64,000 bases of DNA, from contig CM072159.1 of assembly GCA_036850595.1 (NCBI GenBank), positions 4,863,978 to 4,927,977 of the forward strand. The letters run 5' to 3'. This DNA comes from Rhyacichthys aspro. Taxonomy: Eukaryota; Chordata; Actinopteri; Gobiiformes; Rhyacichthyidae. The translations under genes and the position numbers were made by a program. The notes under the pieces were generated by a model. It made no database searches. It was not told the DNA's origin and saw only the letters and a list, made by a program, of their open reading frames with translations. Below are positions 12,268 to 25,600 of this stretch, piece after piece (position 1 is the stretch's first letter; the number at the start of each line of letters is the position of its first letter).

Positions 12268-12781
12268 GAAGTTACCTGTCAGGATGAACGGCACTCGGCA
12301 AATGTTTTCATTATTTGTTGTTTACTGCTATGAGATGTGTTAGTGGCACCGTGAAGCCCAGTTTTACTAAACTGTAATCAGTTGAGACAGCGTTTTGTAC
12401 TGTTGAGTGTTAATGCAACACTATTGATGCAATTTTGTCTTCACTTGAAGAGGCATCTTTTGGTTTAACAAAGTCATTAAGATTTTAGTCATTTTGATGC
12501 CTTAAATGATTTGTAGTTTTTATTCAAATAACATTTTACTCTTTGATATTTATAGTTTAAAGACTATACAGACTACAACATACTGGTCATTGGGAAGTTG
12601 TTGTTGTGATCACCTTGTTTGTGTCATCTTCTCTTTAGTCAAATAATGTGGTGTTGATTTATTTGATCAGTTGTAATCTGTATCAATCAATCAATTTGCT
12701 GCTGGATTTTATCAGGATGTTACATCCAAAACTCAGATGAGTTGTTTCTAAAATGCTGTAACTTGTACTATATTTTACTTG

Positions 12782-12791
12782 AATAAATAAA
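12782..12791 (+). terminator. Candidate eif4ebp1 polyadenylation signal
   Basis: Overlapping AATAAATAAA lies about 515 bases past the stop codon on the coding strand. It is a plausible poly(A) signal; the cleavage site was not verified. Confidence 0.4.
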
Positions 12792-13028
12792 GAGATGTTT
12801 ATATGACATTAAATTCATGCTAATTATTCTAATTTCACTACAACCATGGTACTTTCTGCCATATCCTTGGTAGCAGCAGCAAGAACTATCATGTAGGGAA
12901 ATCCACAGGGACCATCAACCTCTTACTATTGCCTTAGTACCAAAATTGCAATCACTACCAACAACAAAAATGGAAATGAAAGAAAAGTTAACGAACACAA
13001 ATTAGCCCATTGCTAAGATAAGAAATAA

Positions 13029-13034
13029 TTTATT
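13029..13034 (-). terminator. Candidate nodal-related gene polyadenylation signal
   Basis: TTTATT on the + strand is AATAAA on the minus strand, about 450 bases beyond the minus-strand stop codon at 13484. The two convergent genes would then be separated by only about 240 bases. Confidence 0.35.
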
Positions 13035-13483
13035 GAATTAAAGGATATTACACAAAATGGGTCAATGTGACCCAGATATCTAGAATTAATAAAGCGCTTA
13101 CACCATTATGACATCAATCTCAATTGCATTTGAACATTTTATCGATCTGTAGTGCTTCAGTCATTCTGTTGTGTTGCTGTATATTCACTGGTTAATCCAT
13201 AAATATATTGTTAGGAATTACAGCTTTCTTAAACCGTAATCCTCTTGAATTACATTTGGTCTCCTTAATAAATGTGTTCATAACTATATTTACAAAAAGT
13301 AGCAGTTAAATAATTAATAGAGCAGCCTCCTTGAATGTCCTGCATTACAGCAAAGCCTCTGCCCCAGTTGGACATTTCTGTCAAGTGCCTTTGGCTTCTT
13401 CCACTTTGCGCTTGTGGGAGATTTGTGGCTACATCCACAGTGAGTTCAATGTCTAGTCTCTGTAAAAGGCTTACAGAGCTTTC

Positions 13484-14929
13484 TCAGTGGCAGCCACACT
13501 CCTCCACAATCATGTTCTCATGATGCCTCATGACCATCTTCCCATTCTCGAAGTACAACATGGAGAGAGGCGCCAGGCGAGTGGGAACACAGGACACACA
13601 GGGCACTTTGTCCGGGTGGTGAAGTTTCAGCAGGCTCTGGAGAGAGAAATAAAGGGCTCATCAGAACATTTGCTACAAATGACAGACAGCCACATCAACA
13701 GTAAGCCAAATAATGTTTGTTAAAAAGTGCATCTTACCTGCATGTAAGCATGGTTGGTGGGGGTGAAGGTCTCGTCTACAGGAGTAGGGCAGCTGCCTTC
13801 ACAGCGGAAAGCGTTGTAGCGTTTGGGATACACAATCCACTCACTCCAGCCGAGCTTCTCAAAGTCCACCCACATGTCCACCTTCCTGCACAGGGGGCTC
13901 TTGTTATCCTCTGAGGGCTTACTGGCAGGACCGGCCCCTGCTACCCCTCTCCTCTGGTGCTGGTTGTGGTGCTTCTGGTGCCTCTTGGTCCTGTGGCTCC
14001 TCCTGGAGCTGCTCTCCAGCTGGACGTACTTGGAGTGCTCGGCTGTGCGGATGAGAGTTGGTGCACGCTGACTGTTGGAGTTCTGCCTCGTGAAGACCAC
14101 CATCATGACCCGGTCAGTTGTAGAGTGCTGAACACCCTCCTGGTTTTCAGCCTGGACCTCCTCAGGCCTCTGTGTGGAGTACCCATCCTGCAGCCAGCCC
14201 TGCAGCATCTCCGTCATGTTGAACACCTTCCAGGAGGACGGAGTCACCATGGAGCTGGGCTTAGCTCGGACACGGCCCAGAAACTGCCGGTCCTCTGAGC
14301 ACTGTGGGCCTGTGCAGTGGTGGTAGATGTCCACAGAGGCCTGGGACGATTCGCTGAAGGCAGGAAGGCGGATACGAAGCTCAGCCAGTTGGACATTATC
14401 ACTTGCAGACACAGAGGACACATCAAAGGTGACTGACCACCGGTTTCCAATCTCATGACAACCTGAAGGAGATGAGAGAAGAAATTATTAGACTAATGAG
14501 GAATTTTATAATGACTAAGTTTCAGTTCAACTATGATTAGATTAAAATAAAGTTTATCAAACCACACCCATAATTAGCAGAAAAGAATGCCCCCATTTGC
14601 CAACAATATACAGCTTAAGAACAACTGAAAGCATATAATAAATACATACTCTTAGCGACAAGGCTGGTGACGGAGTCCGAGTCGTGCAGACCCGGGTTTT
14701 CCTCTGTCTTGGTTCGGCCCAAGCCAAACTCGGAGCTCCTGGTGCGGTCCTCGGTGAGCATGGTGCGGTAGAGCTGCATCATGAAGAGGGGCAGCCTGCT
14801 GGACTGGTGCCGGGACCCTGCGCCCCTTTCACGGAGCACTGCGATCGGATGCATCCCAGAGAAATGGTGCGAGCCCATAACCAGAACCAAATCCACCAAG
14901 AGAGTAAAGAGAGCCAGAGATAGATCCAT
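13484..14929 (-). CDS. spaw: Nodal-related TGF-beta ligand (probable southpaw)
   Basis: Exons on the minus strand, 14929-14650, 14462-13738 and 13636-13484, join in phase to 385 residues. The N terminus MDLSLALFTLLVDLVLVMG is a signal peptide. A propeptide follows, with a basic convertase site near residues 245-265 (HRTKR, then HQRRG). The mature domain has the TGF-beta cystine-knot pattern: CRKVDMWVDF, GWSEWIVYPKRYNAFRCEGSCP, PCVSC and a C-terminal EECGCH. Nodal ligands signal through activin receptors with EGF-CFC co-receptors; teleost southpaw sets left-right asymmetry. The three-exon structure is that of nodal genes. Choice of southpaw over cyclops (ndr2) or squint (ndr1) rests on linkage to eif4ebp1 and ank1, so the symbol is less certain than the family. 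Confidence 0.85.
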
Positions 14930-16489
14930 TGCGCGTTCCTTCAGTATTCCTCTAGATGTTGTTGCTTGTAGAGATAGATGCCAAATGCTGCGGATAAGAA
15001 GCGCTGGGTCGGTTTTATACGCCCAGCAAAGTGGACCATCTGACGGCCTTTGAAGTGCACTGTCAGGGCGTGTGTGATCCACGAGGGTGCGCACAGAGCC
15101 GCGGTGCTTATGGATCGAAACCAATTTGTCTTTGTAGTGGAGCAGGTGTGAAAAGTAGATCAGGTCGTTACTCTGAGTGTTGTTGTTTTGTATATTAGAT
15201 ATTCTTTTGATAAGACCTCATGACAATCATATTAGTTAAGGAGATTAAGAGATGCACCACTGCGCTCTGATTAATGGGACTTAATCAGAAACCACTTTCA
15301 CGGCCGTGACCTTTTGTTGGAGAAATGGGACTCATGTGAAAAGAAACTAGCACTGGAATATGTTTAAACGTTTAGTTCTGGCCTACACGTGAATAAATAT
15401 TTTATTTAACATTGCATTTTTGTCTTTAAAGCCTCGGAAACAAAAGTAAATTTTTGTTAGAGCCTTTTTTTTTATTACCATTTGTCATTATAGAATAGCC
15501 TAGCTTACAACAAGACCTGGCTTTTATTCTGAAAACTGGACCATAATTTACGTGGAAGTAGGCTTATTAGTGTCATAAAGTGATTTATGAAGTAAAAGCG
15601 ACATAATTATTACACTTTGTTTTTGTGTATCTTAATAAGGTGCAATAAAATAACATTTAAAACAATCTGTTGCAAACTGCCACGAGTCATACGTTTATGA
15701 GTCGTATTATACACAAACATTTTCTGTATTTGGAGATTTAATGAATAACTATAAATAATTATAAAGGTAATAATTACATATAAATGATTTTAAAAATATA
15801 ACTTTTGCTTCATTATCATGTCCCGTTAAGCTAGGCTAATATGAAAATAATTAGCCTAAAATCATCAGTTTTCTATCAAATTGATTGAATAGAATTGACG
15901 AAAAAGTAAATATATATATGTATTAGCCTAAGAATAAAATAATTATCGATAACATCAAAAAAACGTTTTTGTAAATTGAAGCTATTTATTTAGCCCACAA
16001 CACGAAATGATAGCATTGAAACCACTGCCACTAGCCACTGCATTCCATGAGACGAGAGATGCAGTCAGAGCTGTCTTTTGCCTTTGTAGTCTCTATTAAA
16101 GCACAACTGAATATGAATTTAAAGGCTTAGGCCACAAGATCAAACCTTTTCTGTTTTAATGTTGGCTTTGGTTTGACGGGCTGACATGATGTGTGACCTT
16201 AATGGCGCTGATGGAGGGTCATTCATGAGACAAACTGGACACTTGAGCTCAAAGGAGACAACAAAGGGCTGTGGGCTGAGTGGAAAAGCCTCAGTGTTAT
16301 TGAAGAATATGATCTGTCGAAAAAACTTAACAAGCCTTGAGAATCACTACATCTACTTCCTTTCAGGTGACTACTTCAAATGCTTTTTTTTATCTTATTT
16401 ATCCTGTGATGTAATGGATTTTGATTGGAGCGCTTTCAACTGAAATCAGAAGATAGGCTACAGGACCAAAACTTTGCATACACCGGCAG

Positions 16490-16565
16490 TATATAAAGAG
16501 AAATACATAGATAAATTGAAACTGCCATTATTTGAATGGGAGGTTACTTAAACAGATTATTGGGT
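16490..16565 (+). repeat. Dispersed repeat, copy 2
   Basis: Same block order as copy 1 at 11632-11712 (TATATAAAGA through CTTAAACAGATTATTGGG). It lies directly upstream of the Tc1-type end at 16601. Confidence 0.55.
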
Positions 16566-16600
16566 TGTAAACTTTTGCTGTGATACATTTAAAGTATACG

Positions 16601-16740
16601 CACAGTGCCATGAAAAAGTGTTTGCCCCCTTCCTGATTTCTTTTTTTTTTTTTTTGCACATTTGTCACACTTAAATGTTTCAGATCATCAAATAAATGTA
16701 AATACTAGACGAAGATAACTCAAATAGAAAAACAATAACC
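16601..16740. mobile_element. Tc1/mariner-type transposon end (solo, truncated)
   Basis: The motif CAGTGCCATGAAAAAGTG followed by TTTGCCCCCTTCCTGATTTC, a T-run and ACTTAAATGTTTCAGATCAT is the well-known terminal sequence of a Tc1-like family widespread in fish genomes. No transposase frame and no second inverted end were found nearby, so this is a remnant. Confidence 0.7.
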
Positions 16741-17667
16741 TACCTAGACCTATGTGATTTATATATTTCACACAGTCTTCTGTTTTCGATAACCCTGTCC
16801 ACTAGAGCCGTTATATGAACTTCTTTTTCCTCCATTTCGCCCTTTCTTTGCCAACAACATGACTACGGGATCATTATGACAACTGATGAGTTACTGAAAG
16901 GCCTGATAACGAGTTTATGCTTAAAACTCCCATGCCACTCATTCAAGCCAGTGCCCTAAACCAGCTCACGTCAAACAATAAAAAATATTACTAAATTTCC
17001 CAAATTAAACAAACAAAAGGCTCGGTAATAGCAATTTACATTTTTAAGTTTATTTTTTAAGCAGATAAGTGAATTGAGAACCTATATTTACAATGGCGTC
17101 TTGGCCAAGAGGCAGCACAAAAACACAAAAACAATTAGATAAAATAGTTTAAGGTAGATTTATTCGTAGCAAGAAATACACTTTCATACAATATAATATC
17201 ATTCAGAAAATTAAGCGCAGAATGCAATCTTTACAACAAATATGACAATGGCAATGTGTAGGCTACAATAAATAAATAAATTAAATAAATAAATAATCTA
17301 TACATTAAAAAGTGAAATTAAAAAACTGTTTAAAAACTAAATCATAATGTATACGACCGCGAGCAAACACGTTTAGCCTACGTTGGCTAACCCACATTCA
17401 GGTTTCCCCAACCAACAGCTAGGCTATTTAACCACAGCCTAAACTATGATTTATTTTAGCTTACACATGTAGTGCATACTTCTACTAATGAGGTAGCGTG
17501 TCAAAAGTCATGTGACTGAGACCTGTCCACAGCCCTACTGTAAGTTCCAGTGTGTAACCACCACCCCGACCCCACACAGACCCCACACAGACCCACACCT
17601 GCAGCCGAGCGCTCATTAAAGCCTTTGGTCCCAGCTGCTGCCGTTTGTCCCACGCGTCTGTGCCAAG

Positions 17668-19613
17668 ATGGACCTACGGCACTTCATTTGTTTGGTCTTT
17701 TTAACCAGGCTGAGACATTTCGCAGGTGGGTAAACTGTGTTTTTACATGTTCAACTGTGAGACTATAGCATAACAATTGACTTGTATTACATTTGTTTTA
17801 GATAATATCTTTTACTTGACTTGACGCGCAAATCCAACCAATAACAAAAAGATAATGTGGCTATTTTTAAGCTGGCTAAACTTTGCGTAGACCTATGTAG
17901 GTCTAACAATTAAAACAAACGCCTCCTTGCTTCAGGTTTCTCATTGTATGTATTTATTTATTTGTTTAATTATTTTATTATTTACAGCGTAGGTACCAGA
18001 ACAAACAGGAGGTGGTGGGAAAGTTCACATTGTTTAGAGGCCACAGAGTTAATGAATAAAATTCAAGTGTCAGGTCCGATATAGTGAAAGAAGGGAGGCC
18101 ACACTTTGTAGAACTGGTCTGTACTGGTGAATGATGTTAGTAAGATATTCCAGAGCAATTAACTCACTATTTATTAAATGTAGCTAATTGTGAAGACTAC
18201 CTTTACACTCTGCCAAGGTAGTATATTATTTAGACGATAAAACTTTTTCCACAATGTAGTCACTAAATCAATATGATCCCCCAAAGAAGTCACTGATCCA
18301 CCTTTGGAGTTGCACTTTAATTGTGAACATTTGTTTGTTCTTTCAATAAATGTACAGCACAGTGCATTTCATTATTGGAGAATGTTGATTTGAAAGACTC
18401 TTAAGTCACATGAATAGCATAGCCATATTACTTGTTTATCCGTCCTTATGCTCAGTTTGCCAGATTGTTGCATGTCATCCTGGACAGTGGCAGTGTGACG
18501 ATGGAAACTGCATCCCTGGTTTGTGGAGATGTGATGGCGAAGGAGACTGTCTTGATGGATCAGATGAAATGGACTGCGATGGTAGGTAGTCTCTTTAACC
18601 AATACTGTGAACCTTTTCATTTTTAAAAACTTTTCTATCGCTCCTCCAGGCTCCCCGGTCTGTCCCCGGGGCCAGTTTTCATGTGTTGACTCTGTAGACT
18701 GTGTGGACATGTCAGCTCGTTGTGATGGGAAAAAACAGTGTCCTACTGGGTATGACGAGGAAAACTGTGCTCACAAATTTGGCTGTTTGGACATCGACTG
18801 GACCTGTAGGAACAACATGTGCATCCCAAAGGAACTGCGCTGCAATGGAGAGAATGACTGCTTGGATAACTCTGATGAACAGGACTGTGGTGAGAAATTG
18901 AGAGACTGTTTGTATATATATTGTTTCATTGTCATAAAATAAAAGCAGATTAGAAACGGGGAAATGACATTTACTTTTAATGTTATTGAAATCAATTAAA
19001 AAAAACTCAAACAGAAAAATTAACATGAGGAGAAAGATAATAAGTAGTGATGGTCTACACAGGTCTGTGCAGTAAAGATGCCATAAGGTGTCCTGAAGGG
19101 ACATGTCTGTCTGCTGAGAAGAGGTGTGACAGGACAGTGGACTGTGCAGATGGAAGGGATGAGCCCAACACATGTGGTGAGAGGCAATGTGTTGGATTAG
19201 ACTAAAGTTACTCTTCAAAGCGTAGTACACACTGTGATCTCTGTCGGTAAATGATATGTTCACATATTTCCTACAGGACGCATTTGTTCTTTAAACAACG
19301 GTGGCTGTAGCCATGAGTGTACTGATGAACCCTGGGGAGCTTTGTGTGCTTGTCCAGTTGGATATGAACTTTCTAATGATGGAGAAATCTGTAATGGTGT
19401 GCTCAGCTTTTACTCACATTGCTTGTTATGAAGACTGGCTATTTTTCATTTGAATGCAAATTCTCATAGAGATGTTTGTCTTCTCAGATGTGGATGAGTG
19501 CTCCCTGCCTTATGCCCCCTGTATGCACTACTGCACTAATACTGTGGGATCATACTATTGCCACTGCAGAGAAGGTTTCACATTGAGCAAAGGCTCTGAG
19601 TGTTTAGCAACAG
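17668..19613 (+). other. LRP block A: signal peptide, LDLa 1-4, EGF pair
   Basis: Exons: 17668-17725, 18456-18581, 18650-18889, 19063-19176, 19277-19396, 19488-19613, all with phase-1 borders. Exon 1 gives MDLRHFICLVFLTRLRHFAV, a signal peptide (the last residue is split with exon 2). LDLa 1 ends CLDGSDEMDC; LDLa 2 is divergent (CPTGYDEENC); LDLa 3 ends CLDNSDEQDC; LDLa 4 has RDEPNTC. The EGF module at exon 5 (ICSLNNGGCSHEC) is followed by a calcium-binding EGF with DVDECS and GSYYCHC. Confidence 0.85.
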
Positions 19614-22600
19614 GTAATGCCACATAGTTTAAAACTTCAAGTGAGATAGTCACCTTTTTAGTCTCCTTTGATCTTGACAATGACATCAAGAAATTCTGTA
19701 AGTTCAAACAAGGTAAAACTGGATCAATGGAGCTTATCTTTTAGGTTTAAAATTAAAACTAACACTGTGCTGTAGACACTTCTATTTTATTTATTTTTTG
19801 TTAATTTGTATATAAACTGACTCCTCCCTTGCATACAGCTAATGTTACTCGACTAGTGACAGTACAACAGACTTCTCTGGGGCTTTTGGATGTAACATCT
19901 CGGCACTTTGAGGTTGTCCAGCTTGCTGTGTTTAAGCCAGTGGCCTTGGCGTTTGACCTCTCCAGAGCCTTGTACTACTGGGCTGACGGCCATGGCAGTA
20001 TTCACAAGAGTGATGGGCAACAGACCTCTACCATATTCAGTGGTTTGTTTCCTTACAAATCTGGTATGCATTTTATCTACAATTTGTTTCTAATATTTTT
20101 CTCTTTATTTAGGAAAACCTGGGATCAAAGGTTTAGCTTGTGATTGGCTCAATGGACAACTCTACTGGAGCAATTGGGAAACTAAAACAATCTACATGCA
20201 GACAGCAGATGGAAAGAGTTACACCACTGTATTAAGCAAAAACATTAACCCATCTGACTTGGTGCTTTTGCCTGAAGAGAGGTAAGCTTTTTACACAATA
20301 TCCAGTTAAAAACAAATCATTTCTTTCAAAAACAGAAACAAATTACTTTCCACTTTTAAGCCAAAGTTTGTCTGTAGTTGAGGTGTCCAAAAGAATGTTG
20401 TGCTTCCAAAAAAATCTCCTAGTTTTTCTTTTCTTGAATATTATGTTTCACAAAACATGAACAATATGACATACAAGTTTAGTTGCCAGTCCTAGAAAGT
20501 ATGAGTGGGAATTAAGAATTAAAGCAGTGTTTCCATTTTGCATCCCAGTTTAATGTTCTGGATGGATGCTGGGCCAGGTGACAGGGTAACTATTGAGAAG
20601 TCCTGGATGGATGGGTCAGACAGAAGCACTCTGACAGTGCTCACTGCTCAGGCTGCTCACAGCCTCACTGCTGACATAGCTGCCAATAGGCTCTTCTGGA
20701 TCAGCGACTCTAAGAAGGTCAGAGGAAAGACTAGTACATATACATTTACTCTAAAAACAAATCAACACATTTACAGATCACTTGTAAATAATGTATTTGT
20801 AAATCATGGTTAGATCTTTGTCTGACAATTACATTGACACAATTTGTAAACAAAATATTGTTAAAGTAAACTTTAGATATTATAGTGCCACTTAAGATTG
20901 TGGTAGGAAGTTTAAGACATAAAAGCAGTAGAGCAAATGTATCTGTTGCATCCAATGGACAGTTTAATTTAACGTCTGATTTCTCCAGTCTATAGAGACG
21001 GTGAAGGCAGACGGGAGTGGCCGCTATTCCTTCCCAGGAGTGTTTAGACAAAAACTTGCACTAAGTCTAGCTGTGTTTGAGCAATTCTTCTACTTTGCTG
21101 ATGAAAAAGGACTATGGCAGGCTCCACAGAAGAGTCCAAACCAGAGGAAACTGATCTGGAAAGAATCTCTGGCTTTGATAAGTGTTTTCAATGAGCTACA
21201 ACAACCTCAGGGTATTGTGTTTTATTAACCTCAGTTTTTATTATATACAAAAAGAAACAAAAAATGTAACATTACAAAATATCTTGTTTTCAATTAGGTT
21301 CTTCTGCATGTAAAACAGCTCAGTGTGACATCTGCCTCCTTACTAAAAGCACCTCTGTGGGATTCACATGCACTTGCCCAAACTCCAAAGTACTTCTGCC
21401 TAGTGGGAAGTGTGAATGTAAGTTTACCAAATGTTCCTGTTTATTTCTCTTTTATAAAGGTTTAGTTGTATCAGACTGATTTTAAGGCCAAGTAGCTCAC
21501 CACCTAAACCAAATCTTGGATTAGTCTTAGTCCATACTTACTTAAAACTAACATGTCTTGCCATACCCTCTGAAGAAACATTTTCATTGTTTGTTCCTAC
21601 AGATCCAAGATTTGTATATGGGACATTTCATTCTGTCAACTTTGTAGAGTTTAAGGACACAGAAGCCACTGAAGTTCAGCTGTTCACAACAGATGAGGGC
21701 ATCCTGTCATTTGATGTGGACTGGTACAGAGACTGGTTTTACTGGGCAAACCAAACCGGCCATGTAAAGCGCACCAGTCTGACCCAGGTCAAGACTGAAA
21801 TAATACAGACACCTTTGCCAGGTTACATAACTAGCAATTAAAATTTTAAAGCAACTTTAAACATGTAACAAAATAAACATTAGGACATTTTAGGACAGAC
21901 TTACTGATGAATAACTCTTTATTATCCCATAGTTTGTCTGATTAAAGTGGATCAAAGAAGTGGAAACTTGTATTGGGTGTCATGTGACCGAAAGAGCATC
22001 AGTGTGATCACAGCCGACGGCCAATACACCCAGAAACGATACGACACTCAAAGAGAGATTGGAGACCTTTACCTGGATTGGCTAAGGGGTGGGGTCCTGT
22101 GGCTGGAGGAAGATAGCATCTTTACCATGAGCATGATGGGAGGCAAACCCACAGCCCTGCTCCTCTTGGGAAGAGACGTAGGGACTGTTGCCTTTGACCT
22201 CAGGGCCAATAGTCTTCTCTGGAACTCAAAACCATCAGGTAATCAAACATGTTTTACTATAAATATGTAAACAATCACTATTTTTATACAATTCAACCAA
22301 ATTGTCAAGCAGTGCTTACAATCTTTGGATATGAACTGCATAAAACTCTGTGGTGACTTGAACTTCATTCTTCTTCTTCTAGGCTTAGTAACAATGAGTT
22401 TGTTGTGGGAAAGAAGCCATGTTGTTGGTAAAAGATGGAACATTTCTGGATCTGTAGTTTTTGCTTTGGAGCCTTTCCTCTTGTCTCTTTCTGACAACAC
22501 CTTGACTCTTTGGGATCGACGTGATGGAAGAGCCATCAAGTCGATGACTGTCCAAAGCCATGTGCTCAGTGTGATCGGTGCGCTTAAAGAACTTCACACA

Positions 22601-25600
22601 GGTTAGAAAAGATTTCTCAATGTTAAAGTACGTTCCTATGATTTATTGAAGTGCCCAGAAAAGGCTATGTTTGAATTTACTTCATCTGTACCAACTAGAT
22701 GCCACAGAGCAGAACTTGAGTCCATCATCACTGGCTGATGCATCCACTTTAGCATCATCTTCTGCATCAACTTTATCAACCTGCAAAAGCCCCTCACTGC
22801 TCTGTCCTCAGTCATCTGTTTCCCTCTGCATTTCCTCAAGCCAAGTTTGTGATGGGATCAAACACTGTCCTGATGGATTTGATGAAAAAAACTGTGTCAA
22901 AAGATGTGCCTCAAAAAGTAAAGCAAAAGTTTGAATTTTTAATCTAAAATGTCTTTATTTGTTCTCAGAAATGTCATACTTTGATCATGCCCATGTATCA
23001 TTATTCTTTTTTCCATGGTGTCCTGGTTACAATTAATTTTAGTTCAACAATGTTACTCCAGGTGACTTCCGCTGCAAAGATCGCAGGAGCTGTGTCTCTC
23101 AGAGTCTGGTTTGTGATGGTCGGGCTCATTGCCTCGATGGCTCTGATGAAATGAACTGTCCAAGTTTAGATCCTCAAACCAGTCCACCCCGTCTCCTGAA
23201 GTGTCGTATTGGCTCCAGAATGTGTCGGGATGGGACAGAATGTGTTCTCTTCAGTCATGTTTGTGATGGACAGAAAGACTGCAAGGATGGATCTGATGAA
23301 GATGAATGTGGTGAGTTAAAGGAGACATTACCAGAAGTTTTTTTTAACTTTTCATCATTTTCCAAAATAACATTTTAGCATTAACCAAACCAGTAGACAG
23401 CAGTCTTAAATAGGTAAATGCAATATGCATTTTTTTATATCTTTTCTAATGAAATAAAAAGTAAATGTATATCAAAATATATTGTCTGTTGCAAAACAGA
23501 AACAAGGACATCTGTTATTGAATGTAAATGAGAAAGAGATGTCTGAAAAAGTATAAAGAAAGCAAAAAAGATTGTGAATGATCACATTTAAATGCTTACA
23601 TTAAAATTCTGTGTTCTCCTTAGATTCTGCAGAACCTGCTGCCAGTGCTCTTGGGGATAATCGTCTAGTGATAGAACCACCACCACCACCAACTCAACCA
23701 GTTACTCAGCCTGTGACCACACCATCCTGTAGGAGCCCTTCAGTCCTCTGTCCTGATTCATCTGTGTGCATTCTTCAGACTCAGTTTTGTGATGGGAAGA
23801 AGGATTGTCCTGATGGATCAGATGAGAAATGTGTCAAAAGATGTCCATATATGAGTATGTATTCAGCCATATTAAGTATTCACAGTGCACTCAATATTTA
23901 ATTTAATCTTTATTGTGCCCCAATATTCAGAGCCTAAAATATCCTCTAATATTTATTATTTTTATTTGTTTTAAGCTGACTTCCGCTGCAAAGACCGCAG
24001 GAGCTGTGTCTCTCAGAGTCTGGTTTGTGATGGTCGGGCTCATTGCCTCGATGGCTCCGATGAAATGAACTGTCCAAGTTTAGATCCTCCAACCAGTCCA
24101 CCCCGTCTCCTGAAGTGTCGTATTGGCTCCAGACTCTGTCAAGATGGGACAGAATGTGTTCTCTTCAGTCATGTTTGTGATGGACAGAGCGATTGCAAGG
24201 ATGGATCTGATGAAAATGAATGTGGTGAGTCAAAGGAGAAGTAAACAGGTAAATGCAACATTATCAGGCTGACAGCAATCATCCATCCAACATATGACTC
24301 CTGTAGTGGGACTTGTTGTTGCTCCCTAATATGTTTTCTAATGAAAGTGGTTATGTATTGACATTTATGTTGTTTGTTGCAAAAGAGAGAAACGCAAATG
24401 GCTGTTATTGAATATAGCAGTGATGTCTGAAAAGGTATAAAGTTAGTTAACTATAATTTAATTACTGTTTTAAAAAAAAATCACTTTTCATTTCAAAGAC
24501 ATAAAACTAAGCATTTTCTTTAAAAGTGTCAAAAGCAAAAAGAATCAGATTGTGAATGATCACTGCTTACATTAAAATTCTGTGTTCTCCTTAGATTCTG
24601 CAGAACCTGCTGCCAGTGCTCTTGGGGATAATCGTCTAGTGATAGAACCACCAACTCAACCAGTTACTCAGCCTGTGACCACACCATCCTGTAGGAGCCC
24701 TTCAGTCCTCTGTCCTGATTCATCTGTGTGCATTCTTCAGACTCAGTTTTGTGACGGAATGAAGGATTGTCCCGATGGATCAGATGAGAAATGTATCAAA
24801 AGATGTCCATATAGGAGTATGTATTCACTATGTTAAAAGTAGTCACAATCCACTCAGTATTTAGTTGAAGCTTTGTGTGCTAATATTTCTGTCTTTAAGC
24901 AGACTTTCGCTGCAAAGATCGCAGGAGCTGTGTCCCTCAGAGTCTGGTTTGTGATGGTCGGGCTCATTGCCTCGATGGCTCCGATGAAGTGAACTGTCCA
25001 AGTTTTGCTCCCCCAACCACCCCACCCCATGTCCTGAAGTGTCGTATTGGTTCCAGACTCTGTCGAGATGGGACAGAATGTGTTCTCTTCAGTCATGTTT
25101 GTGATGGACAGAGAGACTGTCAGGATGGCTCTGATGAGGATGAAAATGAATGCAGTAAGTACAGCAGGGATGACAGATTACACATATACTATAAAGTAAT
25201 TAGTTCATGCATTTAAAATCTTCAAATCAGTTAGTTAAAATATGCAGTTAACTTACTTAACTTACAGATGTCCATATCAGCTGTGGTATTTGGACACTTT
25301 TTGTACTTGCCACTCAGAAATCTATGGTTTTGTTGATGCCAATTACATGTTATTTATTTTCGTTCACTGTATACATCTTTTTTACACTGGCATTTGTTTA
25401 AGAACTCTTGGATTACTGGATGTGTTTGTGCAGTTTAATAATTCTATAGCATGCTTGAATTTGTAAGATTTAAATTTGCAGTTCTTTGTTGGACCTCTAA
25501 TATTGATGCTTTTCTGTCAGTATTTGTTGTAATTTGAGTGTTTATTTCTAGATGGTGCAGAAACTGACACTGAAACTCTGGCAGAAAACCCTCCTTTGAG

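Larger units (their letters stand above)
14930..17667. other. Region between the nodal-related gene and the LRP gene (head to head)
   Basis: The two flanking genes are transcribed away from each other, so this 2.7 kb holds both promoters. The sequence is AT-rich; no exon is supported. It contains one copy of a dispersed repeat (about 16490-16565) and a Tc1-type transposon end (16601-16740). The last 150 bases before the LRP start codon are proline-codon and GC-richer, probably its 5' UTR. Confidence 0.5.

Noticed and set aside
18712..19263. 183-codon minus-strand frame inside the LRP gene
   Set aside because: It spans introns and exons of the sense gene and has no domain pattern.
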